Part shown: positions 1 through 6,355 of the stretch, piece after piece
Numbering within the stretch: the first letter of the stretch is position 1
Layout: each line of letters begins with the position of its first letter
Assembly: GCA_021788675.1 (NCBI GenBank)
Contig: JAJYKI010000018.1
Location: 1-10,587, forward strand
Direction of reading: 5' to 3'
Source: a bacterium
GTDB taxonomy: Bacteria; Patescibacteriota; Saccharimonadia; Saccharimonadales; UBA4665
DNA: 10,587 nucleotides
Notes under the pieces: model-generated
Told to the model about the DNA's origin: nothing
Databases searched by the model: none
What the model saw: the letters and a program-made list of their open reading frames with translations, nothing else
Made by a program: the position numbers and the translations under genes

Positions 1-32
1 TTAGGTAAGTTAGGGTTGATAGAATAAGCCAT
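1..32 (-). CDS. N-terminus of a gene running off the left edge, possibly a transposase/HTH protein
   Basis: Only ten codons are visible, reading MAYSINPNLP from an ATG at 32-30 on the minus strand. The start is well supported by a strong Shine-Dalgarno, AAAGGAG, six bases upstream (about 39-45). The short peptide resembles the opening of some IS481-type or helix-turn-helix transposase proteins that I recall from this lineage, but ten residues cannot prove it and the function is inference. The ribosome site lies in the 3' arm of a long hairpin (33-83), an arrangement often used by insertion sequences to stop translation from read-through transcripts. No insertion-sequence end or target duplication can be defined, because the rest of the element lies outside the window. 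Confidence 0.6.
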   Translation of the reverse strand, partial: MAYSINPNLP

Positions 33-89
33 GGTAGGCTCCTTTCATTGTTATGTTGGTAATAACAGTTTAGGATGCCTACCTTTTTT
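33..89. promoter_or_regulatory. Long inverted repeat: SD-hiding hairpin (minus) or terminator (plus)
   Basis: GGTAGGC-TCCT (33-43) is the reverse complement of AGGATGCCTACC (72-83), with a single bulged base. Inside it a second stem pairs TGTTAT (49-54) with ATAACA (62-67). On the plus strand six T residues (84-89) follow at once, so it has the form of an intrinsic terminator. On the minus strand it is the 5' leader of the gene starting at 32, and the SD AAAGGAG overlaps the inner edge of the 3' arm with the start codon directly after the stem, so folding would hide the ribosome site. Which role matters is not decided by sequence alone. Confidence 0.6.
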
Positions 90-132
90 AGTTCAATCTA
101 TGTTGCAAAGGTGTTGAGTTAATACGTATTGC

Positions 133-161
133 TTGTGTGATTATAGTAATTATGTTATAAT
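133..161 (+). promoter_or_regulatory. Promoter with extended -10
   Basis: A -35-like TTGTGT (133-138), a 17-base spacer and a perfect extended -10, TGT-TATAAT (153-161), predict a transcript start near 168. It lies about 130 bases from the next ATG and directly before a stable hairpin. It could therefore drive a small RNA or a long leader of the ATPase gene at 298. A 9-base direct repeat, TAATTATGT (147-155 and 158-166), overlaps the -10 and could be a regulator site. Confidence 0.5.
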
Positions 162-167
162 TATGTA

Positions 168-218
168 TAGTTCGGGGGTAGAGTTATACTGCCCGAAATA
201 AGTGGCTTATACATTTTT
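168..218 (+). ncRNA. Candidate small structured RNA or leader
   Basis: Just after the predicted start site, TTCGGG (171-176) pairs with CCCGAA (192-197). The stem continues inward with GGTA/TACT around a six-base loop and one bulged G, giving about ten pairs, unusually GC-rich for this gap. A second small hairpin, ATAAG-TGG-CTTAT (198-210), is followed by TTTTT (214-218), which could end transcription. No match to a known RNA family was recognised. The rest of the gap up to 297 shows nothing except the promoter of the next gene. Confidence 0.35.
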
Positions 219-263
219 ATAGTATCAATTACGCAAAGGACCGATCTGATAGTTTGTGATAGA

Positions 264-292
264 TTGAGTTAACGACGATAATATTGTAATCA
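264..292 (+). promoter_or_regulatory. Promoter of the 298 ATPase gene, probably leaderless
   Basis: TTGAGT (264-269), a 17-base spacer and TAATCA (287-292) predict a start at about 298-299, on the ATG itself. No Shine-Dalgarno precedes the gene. An alternative -10, TATTAT (294-299), would put the start next to the second in-frame ATG at 307. Confidence 0.4.
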
Positions 293-297
293 CTATT

Positions 298-1149
298 ATG
301 TTAGACATGGAAGTATATACCAACAAAAAAAATGGTTATGGCATTGAGATAATTTATGGACCCAATGGCATTGATAGCCCGTTAAATGACGATGGTAATT
401 TTACTGAATTTGATTCAATCATATCGACTGCCAGACAATTTGATGCCGTACGCGTACAAGGTCAGCCCGGAGCTGGTAAGTCTGAGATATTAACAGCCAT
501 ACACTTAGCAGCCTACAGAGAGGGTATATCCAGTCTATTTCTGAAAAGTCACATCAACGGCGGTAACTATAATGGCCTACAAAATATTAGACCAATGCTA
601 GAGGATTACTTAGATCACACAAAGCATCTAGGCGGCCTGATACTACTAGACAACTTGGATTTTATTGGTTACAAAGGCAAGCGAACCAGAGTCAGCGCAA
701 CGAATTATTCTACTGACTATAATAAGTTCCTGGGGTCATTAACGAATCGAGATGATAGAAACATATTGATTGCCACCACGCACACAGATGAATGGCGTAA
801 CGGTAACTGGCAATGGGAATCTGATAGTCCAATTATATCTAATGCTGTAGAAATTATTGACCAAGTCAAACCTATATTCGACTACGGCGGATTAGTGACA
901 AAAGACTACGCAATTCGGACACTTGCGTCCAGGATTATAGATGAACAAATGATCGATCCGACTTCAGGATATCTGCTGGCACAGTCCACAGTAGATGCGC
1001 TGGATTCTCTAGGTCTTGCTAATTATAAGTACACCAAACTATTGGCTAGTGATCTAATTCTAGGCGGCAGAATAGTAGAAGCCATTACAAACATCAAAAC
1101 CGGTACCGAAAAAATAAACAGTCACGATACACACAGAAACAAAAACTAA
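298..1149 (+). CDS. AAA+-like P-loop ATPase of unknown role
   Basis: This predicted cytoplasmic protein of 283 residues has a clear Walker A motif, GQPGAGKS (residues 55-62), and a Walker B strand, LILLDN (114-119, with D118). A sensor-1-like strand, NILIATTH, begins at N155. The spacing fits an AAA+/RecA-type NTPase core that binds and hydrolyses ATP. The roughly 50-residue N-terminus and the C-terminal 90 residues (possibly helical) match no partner domain I recognise. It is not clearly DnaA, DnaC or MoxR, and no arginine finger can be assigned. No SD precedes the ATG; a leaderless start is likely, with ATG 307 (residue 4) as alternative. The gene stands alone, 79 bases before uppS, which has its own promoter-like site. 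The function is unknown. Confidence 0.85.
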   Translation: MLDMEVYTNKKNGYGIEIIYGPNGIDSPLNDDGNFTEFDSIISTARQFDAVRVQGQPGAGKSEILTAIHLAAYREGISSLFLKSHINGGNYNGLQNIRPMLEDYLDHTKHLGGLILLDNLDFIGYKGKRTRVSATNYSTDYNKFLGSLTNRDDRNILIATTHTDEWRNGNWQWESDSPIISNAVEIIDQVKPIFDYGGLVTKDYAIRTLASRIIDEQMIDPTSGYLLAQSTVDALDSLGLANYKYTKLLASDLILGGRIVEAITNIKTGTEKINSHDTHRNKN

Positions 1150-1216
1150 TCAAATAATAAATATGGCATTTAGATATATGATTAAATTATTATGCATTTA
1201 TCAAGTTCATTAGTAG

Positions 1217-1222
1217 TAGAAT
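1217..1222 (+). promoter_or_regulatory. -10 box of uppS (leaderless)
   Basis: TAGAAT at 1217-1222 places the transcript start at 1229, exactly on the A of the uppS ATG. There is no Shine-Dalgarno and no convincing -35, so the call rests on position and the absence of an alternative. Confidence 0.4.
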
Positions 1223-1228
1223 ATAACC

Positions 1229-1942
1229 ATGAGTAAAAGAATTAGTGATTTTAAGGCCTCAGAAATGCCAACACATCTGGGTTTGATCCTCGACGGTAAC
1301 CGACGTTGGGCACGAGAGCGCGGACTGCAACCATTCGAAGGCCACCGCAGAGGTTATTTACGACTCAAAAATATAGCCATCGCGTCATTTGATCGTGGCA
1401 TAAAATATGTGTCGGCTTTTGTATTTTCAACCGAGAACTGGAACCGTAGCGACTCGGAAGTCGCCTATCTTATGGACTTACTGCAATGGGTTGCGTCTTA
1501 TGAAACCAGGAATTTACACAAGAAAAACGTAAAGGTAAAATTCATAGGTCTAAAATCCGGGCTCAGGCCGGAAATAGTCAAAGCCATAGAAAAAGCCGAA
1601 ACCTTGACAGCCAATAACACGCATGGCACGTTAATTCTATGTCTTAATTACGGTGGTCAACAAGAAATAGCCGACGCAGCGGCAAGCTTAATCAGCAACG
1701 GCACGAAGGCAAGTGAGGTCACTCCTGATCTTATCGCCAAACATCTTTACGATCCCAGTTTACCGCCGATCGATCTTATTATTCGTACTTCCGGCGAACA
1801 ACGCTTGAGCGGATTTATGCTATGGTCAGCAGCATACGCTGAACTCAAGTTTGTCTTAAAAAACTGGCCAGCATTTACGGTGGCGGATCTTGATGCAGCC
1901 CTGTCAGACTACGCCAAACGCGAACGTCGGTACGGAGTGTAG
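1229..1942 (+). CDS. uppS: Isoprenyl transferase (undecaprenyl diphosphate synthase)
   Basis: It condenses isopentenyl diphosphate units in cis onto farnesyl diphosphate to make the C55 lipid carrier for cell-wall precursors, at the cytoplasmic membrane surface. All family signatures are visible: LDGNRRWA with the catalytic Asp at residue 22, FSTENW (66-71), LNYGGQQEI (139-147), and the pyrophosphate-binding RTSGEQRLSGF followed by LWSAAYAEL with the conserved Glu at 205. At 237 residues it is normal for the family. Product chain length (C55 or other) cannot be read from sequence. The start matches the family N-terminus and has no SD, consistent with a leaderless mRNA. It converges with the Nudix gene, leaving 20 bases between stops. 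The usual partner cdsA is not next to it. Confidence 0.96.
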   Translation: MSKRISDFKASEMPTHLGLILDGNRRWARERGLQPFEGHRRGYLRLKNIAIASFDRGIKYVSAFVFSTENWNRSDSEVAYLMDLLQWVASYETRNLHKKNVKVKFIGLKSGLRPEIVKAIEKAETLTANNTHGTLILCLNYGGQQEIADAAASLISNGTKASEVTPDLIAKHLYDPSLPPIDLIIRTSGEQRLSGFMLWSAAYAELKFVLKNWPAFTVADLDAALSDYAKRERRYGV

Positions 1943-1962
1943 GCTCTTCATAGTATACGGAT

Positions 1963-2415
1963 CTAAATAATAGTCAAAATTCTTGTAGGGGATAAAATCG
2001 AAACCCTTTCAGCCAGTGGCTCGGTCGCCAAGAACTTTGGTAATACGCGAACCATAGTGGGCTGCATGAAGCCTATTTCTTCAATCTCATCATGACCGTG
2101 AGTCGTCTGCGTCAAATCAATATTTAAATAATCTTTAGCATTTATTATGTAAAAGAAAAATTCCAGATATTCTTTATTATCAGCACTAAATTGTTGAATA
2201 TAAATCAGATGGCCAATTTCAGGACGAACACCAGTCTCTTCAACCATTTCCCGAAATAAACAATCTTCTAGCGATTCGTTGTCCTCTAGCTTTCCGCCAG
2301 GCAAACACCAAAAGTCATTATCTTTTTTGAGGTTATCTTTATACGGCTTGAGACGAACGAGCAATAACTTATTATCAAAAATCACTATGCCTCTTACTTT
2401 TATGATTTTACTCAT
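1963..2415 (-). CDS. Nudix (MutT-type) hydrolase
   Basis: Nudix enzymes cleave nucleoside diphosphates linked to another moiety, using Mg2+, often to sanitise nucleotide pools. The 150-residue protein carries a complete Nudix box: G41, E47, R55-E56, E59-E60 and G62 in the order GX5EX7REUXEEXGU, directly after the usual WCLPGG. All metal-binding glutamates are present, so it should be active. Substrate cannot be predicted; oxidised dGTP, ADP-ribose or dinucleoside polyphosphates are all possible. The start has no SD but lies 3 bases after a predicted transcript start. It is transcribed divergently from the DUF1905/YdeI gene and convergently with uppS. Confidence 0.93.
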   Translation of the reverse strand: MSKIIKVRGIVIFDNKLLLVRLKPYKDNLKKDNDFWCLPGGKLEDNESLEDCLFREMVEETGVRPEIGHLIYIQQFSADNKEYLEFFFYIINAKDYLNIDLTQTTHGHDEIEEIGFMQPTMVRVLPKFLATEPLAERVSILSPTRILTII

Positions 2416-2424
2416 ATTGACATT

Positions 2425-2430
2425 ATTATA
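2425..2430 (-). promoter_or_regulatory. -10 box of the Nudix gene
   Basis: TATAAT on the minus strand predicts a start at about 2418, only three bases before the ATG at 2415. The mRNA would be almost leaderless, in keeping with the missing Shine-Dalgarno. No good -35 was found. Confidence 0.5.
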
Positions 2431-2484
2431 TTCAACTTAAGCTACAATTGACATCAACTTCAGTCATCCGCCCGATAAGTCGCT

Positions 2485-2493
2485 TGTTATAAT
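2485..2493 (+). promoter_or_regulatory. Extended -10 of the DUF1905/YdeI gene (leaderless)
   Basis: A perfect extended -10, TGT-TATAAT, ends six bases before the ATG, so the predicted transcript start is 2500, the A of the start codon. This is the clearest leaderless promoter in the window. An upstream TTGACA (2448-2453) is 34 bases away, too far to serve as its -35. Confidence 0.6.
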
Positions 2494-2499
2494 AAAGTT

Positions 2500-3063
2500 A
2501 TGACCAATTATCATAAAGCAACAAAGTCTAATAAGCAGGTTACAATTAGCTTCAAAGCTAAGGCTTTTAGCATAGGGGATTGGACGATTATAAAACTGCC
2601 GGCCAAAGAGAGCGCCAAACTGCCTTCAAGAGGCCAAAATATGGTCAAAGGAAGCATTGACGGCACGGATTTCATTACTCCGCTTGAACCGGATGGTAAT
2701 TGGAACCACTGGTTCGGCCTAACGCCAGAACTTCAAAAAACCATTAATTTTGCCCCAGATAAGCCAATCGAGTTTAAGCTAACAACCGTTAAACAATGGC
2801 CCGATCCCATAGTACCCGAGGACTTAATGTCAGCCATTAAAAGCTCTCAACCAGCATTTGCATTATGGCAAACCATTACGCCAATGGCCCGCTGGGAGTG
2901 GGTGAGATGGCTTAGATCAACCGCCAATCCTGAAACACGCAAAAAACGCCTTAAAGTTGCTGTGTCTAAATTAAATTCTGGAGAGAAGAGACCCTGCTGC
3001 TGGAACCGCAATTTATGCACCGAGCCAAGCATATCTAAAAACGGTATTTTACTCCAACCATAA
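2500..3063 (+). CDS. DUF1905 + YdeI/OmpD-associated (OmdA) family protein
   Basis: This soluble 187-residue protein has two parts. Residues about 12-100 form a beta-rich DUF1905-type domain (FKAKAF..W..IKLP, then VKGSIDG, then WFGLTPEL). Residues about 105-187 match the YdeI/OmpD-associated region, with helix-rich ARWEWVRWLRST and ETRKKRLKVAVSKL. The family is labelled bacteriocin-protection in databases from genetic work in Salmonella, but no biochemical activity is established. The C-terminal tail GEKRPCCWNRNLCTEP has three cysteines and one histidine is absent, so zinc binding is only a possibility. The start is fixed by a leaderless promoter. It converges with the cysteine-repeat protein gene, 14 bases between stops. 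Confidence 0.8.
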   Translation: MTNYHKATKSNKQVTISFKAKAFSIGDWTIIKLPAKESAKLPSRGQNMVKGSIDGTDFITPLEPDGNWNHWFGLTPELQKTINFAPDKPIEFKLTTVKQWPDPIVPEDLMSAIKSSQPAFALWQTITPMARWEWVRWLRSTANPETRKKRLKVAVSKLNSGEKRPCCWNRNLCTEPSISKNGILLQP

Positions 3064-3077
3064 GATGTGATCATTGC

Positions 3078-3626
3078 TTAGCTTGAACAACTGACGTTTA
3101 ATGGCAAACTTATGCCACCACTACTGTAGCCGGCAATATTACCAGTACAAGAATATATAATTGTATGGCTAAGCGAATTTGTAGGATAGCAGTTATAATT
3201 TAGAGCCAAATTAGTCGGGCCACTCGCTACATTGGTAGTACCACTGCAAACAACCCGATTTTTATTGCTATTATTCGCCAGGGAACAATCAATACTTACA
3301 TTACTGGCTCCCTGCAGGATAGTACCGTTGCAACTCAGCGATTGTTGACCGCCCGTAGCGGAACAAGGCATCGCAGTAATTATGTAATCAATGCTTAACG
3401 GAATATTAGAGCTATTGGTCGAACAGCTTAACGGCGGTGTCGGAAACCCATAATTCGTATTCGAAGCCTGACTGGGTCGAGCCACACTAATACTATTTTT
3501 AGCAATTGCCAGAGACGTTTTAGTCGATTTGGAATAACTCTTTACGGTAGTATTATTCCTAATACGCACAAGATAAAATGTACCGCCTAAAACAACTAGA
3601 ACAACTATAAGTATCAGGGTTTTCAT
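3078..3626 (-). CDS. Membrane-anchored extracellular protein with paired-cysteine repeats
   Basis: No known family was recognised. Residues 3-20 are a hydrophobic anchor (LILIVVLVVLGG...) followed by RIR, and there is no lipobox, so it is probably an N-terminally anchored protein facing outside. A Ser/Thr/Asn-rich linker (22-65) leads to a region with eight cysteines at 68, 88, 99, 114, 127, 146, 160 and 180. The spacings alternate long and short, giving four modules that each begin near CxG or CST and end in a beta-like stretch before the second Cys. Disulfide bonds outside the cell are likely. Ser/Thr/Asn-rich composition is typical of surface or pilin-like proteins, but no type IV pilin cleavage motif is seen. 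No strong SD precedes the ATG. A 7-base inverted repeat lies 15 bases upstream. Confidence 0.75.
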   Translation of the reverse strand: MKTLILIVVLVVLGGTFYLVRIRNNTTVKSYSKSTKTSLAIAKNSISVARPSQASNTNYGFPTPPLSCSTNSSNIPLSIDYIITAMPCSATGGQQSLSCNGTILQGASNVSIDCSLANNSNKNRVVCSGTTNVASGPTNLALNYNCYPTNSLSHTIIYSCTGNIAGYSSGGISLPLNVSCSS

Positions 3627-3640
3627 CTTAATATAATTCT

Positions 3641-3660
3641 CTGATAATTAAATTTATCAG
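3641..3660. repeat. Short perfect inverted repeat upstream of the cysteine-repeat gene
   Basis: CTGATAA (3641-3647) and TTATCAG (3654-3660) are perfect reverse complements around a six-base AT spacer. It sits 15-34 bases upstream of the minus-strand ATG, about where a promoter or operator would lie. It may be a regulator site or chance in AT-rich DNA. Confidence 0.3.
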
Positions 3661-3762
3661 CCTGGCTTCATTGTTAACAGGCAAAGCTTAGTATTTCCCT
3701 AATATTCAGACATATTAGACCTATTACCAAAAAAAACAGGGAATCAATCAATATTAAAATAA

Positions 3763-4007
3763 GTGATTTTAAAAAAAGATGCTGGCTACGGGCAACAACG
3801 CAAAGATAGCTGGACTATTTATTACAACTTAAGCACACTTCTACCGAAATATACGCTACCCATCATCACACGCTAACCCAGCATCCAACAGATATTTACA
3901 CTGGCTATCGGTTGGATTTAAGCGACACCGATTCCGTTAGGTATTTATTAGATGAAGCTAAAAACATAGATTTTAACATCAGTGAACATTTTAAGACTCT
4001 GGACTAG
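3763..4007 (+). pseudogene. Frameshifted 3' remnant of an unrecognised gene
   Basis: The gap between two minus-strand genes holds plus-strand sequence that reads like protein in two frames. From 3763 to about 3837 one frame gives a segment ending in GYGQQRKDSWTIYYNLS, then hits a stop at 3874. The -1 frame takes over around 3828-3840 and runs open to a TAG at 4005, reading through THHHTLTQHPTDIYTGYRLD and on to SEHFKTLD. Joining them needs one added base near 3831-3843. Nothing upstream of 3763 looks coding (in-frame stop at 3760), so the 5' part seems lost. The family is not recognised. The 3' end overlaps the convergent CDF-like gene by 17 bases. Confidence 0.5.
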
Positions 4008-4656
4008 TTGATCCATCTTCTACCCGGGTATTGTATGTGAGCATGAATGTGTTATCTGCTTTTTTGATTCTGTTATTAGTCGGAAAAGTCATGGCTATAG
4101 TCCAAACGCTTAAACCTATCCCCGTATAGGCATCTACGGTTGGATAACCATGTGCACTCGCCATAATAGCCCCCGCCGATATTACGGAGCTAATCGTATC
4201 GGCAGCGGAATGTCTGAAAGCGTCACGATGAGTCGTACCGGGATTGGCATGCTTATTGAGACCAGCGGCAATCATACCATCAAGTACAGCCGACCCTAAT
4301 GCTAGTCCTGCAAATTCTCCCGGCACCGTTGGATAACTATCAGTAGTCAGATCATATATCGAGCTAGAGAAAACATACAGTGCAGCCGTCGTAATCAAGG
4401 CGCCGGCCCAACGTCTTAGTTTATGGTTTAGTTTCCGATTTTGCTCCTTTCTAGCCGCAATAGAATCTAAACCATATGTTATATTGTCGAGATTTTCTGT
4501 GGCATTAGCCAATAATGCATTGCTATTACCCATACCTCCGAGTACCACTTCGGTTGCACCTAAAACAATGCTGCCAAAAGTTGCAAAGTCGATCCAGAAC
4601 GGAGAACGATAGCTAACCTCCAATAGAGTATTCGGCTCCTCAATCCTTTTGTGCAT
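3991..4656 (-). CDS. CDF-like (cation diffusion facilitator) membrane protein with altered metal site
   Basis: The 221-residue protein has about six membrane segments (20-41, 46-66, 82-101, 113-132, 147-168, 173-191) and a layout like the membrane half of CDF metal/proton antiporters. Segment 2, NALLANATENLDN, aligns by eye with the family SLALLADAxHNLxD, and segment 5, HSAADTISSV, with HxLGDxxxSV. Thus H149 and D153 are kept, while the segment-2 ligands appear as E54 and N58. Only about 30 residues follow the last segment, so the cytoplasmic metal-sensing domain is missing. Transport of Zn2+ or similar is inference. I chose ATG 4656; a TTG at 4686 would add ten residues (MLTNILYGNT). No SD is present for either. 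TATATT (about 4669-4674) could give a start near the ATG. Confidence 0.6.
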   Translation of the reverse strand: MHKRIEEPNTLLEVSYRSPFWIDFATFGSIVLGATEVVLGGMGNSNALLANATENLDNITYGLDSIAARKEQNRKLNHKLRRWAGALITTAALYVFSSSIYDLTTDSYPTVPGEFAGLALGSAVLDGMIAAGLNKHANPGTTHRDAFRHSAADTISSVISAGAIMASAHGYPTVDAYTGIGLSVWTIAMTFPTNNRIKKADNTFMLTYNTRVEDGSTSPES

Positions 4657-4727
4657 AGTATTACCATACAATATATTTGTGAGCAATCAAATCACCCCTA
4701 GGAACATGTCGGACTTTTAACTAATTA

Positions 4728-4763
4728 TATAATATTGGTGTATTATTAGCTAAAGGAATTCTT
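4728..4763 (+). promoter_or_regulatory. -10 box and Shine-Dalgarno of the 4764 gene
   Basis: TATAAT (4728-4733) predicts a start near 4740 and a leader of about 23 bases, which carries AAAGGA (4752-4757) six bases before the ATG. The gene is thus SD-led, unlike several neighbours. No convincing -35 was seen. Confidence 0.5.
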
Positions 4764-5720
4764 ATGACTATAGAGAGTAGGCCGGGTGAATTCGCAAAGT
4801 TAAATAATAACGCCGAAGAAACAATAACTAGAGCGCATGAATATCAAGAGCAGCTAGATTTATTATCTGGTGATGATGCAAAGCAATACATAAACGATGC
4901 GGTTGTAGAGCTGAACCATAGTTTTCCGCTAATCCGAAAGGATGTATTTATTTTAGGGGATGGTCTTGCTCAGGATAAATCAAAAAAATCCTTCATTGGC
5001 ACAGAATTAACACTACAAGAAAACATATCGGCTTATGGTGAGCATCAGGGCTTTGAAGTAAGAATCTACGTTGACCAAAATGGCAATCCGAGACAAGAAT
5101 TTATGCATCGTATCATTGAACGTATCTATCAGGAAAAAAAAGATACCAACCTAAAACTTTTCTCCGAAAGAAATTCCTTTTTTAGACTTAATAGTAAATA
5201 CTTAGCAACCGAACCAGTTGACACTTTATTTCCAGATGTTAAATTAAGAAGTTTTGATGAACAGGCAACGCGGATTTCTAATCTACAGCAGTATGCGGAT
5301 ATATTTTCTAGGATTAGTAAGTCAAAAAAGTTTAATTCCTTAACAGCAAATCAACAACAAAAAAAATTAGACTTACTAATAGAAAAGGCCGAACACGTTT
5401 TTGGATTACGTGGAGTAAGGATCGGGGGATTTGCAACTGAAGTCTATGCAGACGATCCGCTAGAAGTGTATAATTTTTTTAAAATAACTGGTGATGATCT
5501 TGAAATTACAGGACGATGCATCGCCTTAGACTCGTTCGTCAATCTTAGGCCAAAGAACAGTAAATCAGAATTAGCACAAGGTCAAACAGTAGATAGAGTT
5601 AGCCTATGTCTTGTTATTGAGCCAGATTACGATACTATCAACTATCTTAATATTGGAAAGTTTAATATTTTATACGTACCAGTCACTTCTTTCGATATAG
5701 TCGATGCGGACATTACTTAG
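4764..5720 (+). CDS. Hypothetical cytoplasmic protein, 318 residues
   Basis: I do not recognise a family. The protein has no signal peptide or membrane segment and is mixed helix and strand, with charged helices at about 15-50 (EETITRAHEYQEQLDLL) and 195-215 (NQQQKKLDLLIEKAEHVFGL). No nucleotide-binding or catalytic motif is evident. A middle section (about 60-110) with strand-like FILGDGLAQ and FEVRIYVDQNGNPRQEF, and the C-terminal strands VSLCLVIEPDY and FNILYVPVTSF, suggest a beta-rich core. The start is firm: AAAGGA precedes the ATG by six bases. The stop is followed by 135 bases without a recognisable terminator before another unknown gene on the same strand. It may be specific to this lineage. 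Confidence 0.75.
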   Translation: MTIESRPGEFAKLNNNAEETITRAHEYQEQLDLLSGDDAKQYINDAVVELNHSFPLIRKDVFILGDGLAQDKSKKSFIGTELTLQENISAYGEHQGFEVRIYVDQNGNPRQEFMHRIIERIYQEKKDTNLKLFSERNSFFRLNSKYLATEPVDTLFPDVKLRSFDEQATRISNLQQYADIFSRISKSKKFNSLTANQQQKKLDLLIEKAEHVFGLRGVRIGGFATEVYADDPLEVYNFFKITGDDLEITGRCIALDSFVNLRPKNSKSELAQGQTVDRVSLCLVIEPDYDTINYLNIGKFNILYVPVTSFDIVDADIT

Positions 5721-5855
5721 CACAATTACAACTGAATACAATCTTAAAATAGAACAAATTTAACAGTAGCGGGATAATGATTGTATATTTTTGTTACCGG
5801 AATATAATTGGTATTCGTTAAGTTTTGTTAAACCAGTAAAATTAACCACGGCTTT

Positions 5856-6332
5856 ATGACAACTTATAATGTGGATGGTATCGAAAAAAAAGTTGATCCT
5901 CAAAGATTTAGCCCCGAGCAAGCGAATCGACTTGCCAGTTTTGTTGCGAGTAACATTAGTCTAAAAACTAACTTCATACTTGTAGATGGTCGTAAATTTG
6001 ACGCATCAAACATCAACTTAATGGGCTGGGCATTGCATTTACATAACACCGCAGATAAAGACAGCCGACACAATCACGACGACACCGCATTGGTTGACGT
6101 TTTAACTACTGAAGGAACACTATATGAAGTGCGCTTTATTCGTGGCAGTATTGTGACAACCGAAAACGAATTGCCAAATCTAGTATTTACTAAAAATTTA
6201 CAAGGCACAACTACATCGTGGTATGAGCGGTTACCTGATGCACACAAGACGGAGAATTGCATATTAAAAGGAATAGGCAATCTAGCAATTAAAAGTGGCC
6301 TTATAGCAAAGCCAAAACCCAATATTAAATAG
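5856..6332 (+). CDS. Hypothetical protein, 158 residues
   Basis: No family was recognised. The sequence has no membrane segment or signal peptide. The first 50 residues include FSPEQANRLASFVASNISL, a likely helix, then alternating strands (FILVDGRKF, ALVDVLTTEGTLYEVRFIRGSIV). A His/Asp cluster, HLHNTADKDSRHNHDD (residues about 57-72), could bind metal but could equally be a polar loop. No SD precedes the ATG. TAAAAT at 5837-5842 would start transcription about seven bases upstream. The gene lies 24 bases before the SemiSWEET-like gene on the same strand, so some co-transcription is possible even though that gene has its own promoter-like site. Confidence 0.7.
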   Translation: MTTYNVDGIEKKVDPQRFSPEQANRLASFVASNISLKTNFILVDGRKFDASNINLMGWALHLHNTADKDSRHNHDDTALVDVLTTEGTLYEVRFIRGSIVTTENELPNLVFTKNLQGTTTSWYERLPDAHKTENCILKGIGNLAIKSGLIAKPKPNIK

Positions 6333-6337
6333 CTTAT

Positions 6338-6345
6338 GGTATATT
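6338..6345 (+). promoter_or_regulatory. Extended -10 of the SemiSWEET-like gene
   Basis: TG-G-TATATT, with the hexamer at 6340-6345, predicts a start near 6352, four bases before the ATG. No Shine-Dalgarno is present. The site lies just after the stop codon of the upstream gene. Confidence 0.4.
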
Positions 6346-6355
6346 GTGAATAAGC

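Noticed and set aside
1943..1962. Bidirectional terminator between uppS and the Nudix gene
   Set aside because: No stem of useful length with a T-run could be found in the 20-base gap.
2448..2453. TTGACA as -35 for the 2500 gene
   Set aside because: The spacing to its -10 is 34 bases, so it cannot pair with it; the extended -10 is enough to explain the promoter.
2847..3074. Minus-strand open frame of 75 codons
   Set aside because: It lies antisense within the conserved end of the DUF1905/YdeI gene and has no family-like content.
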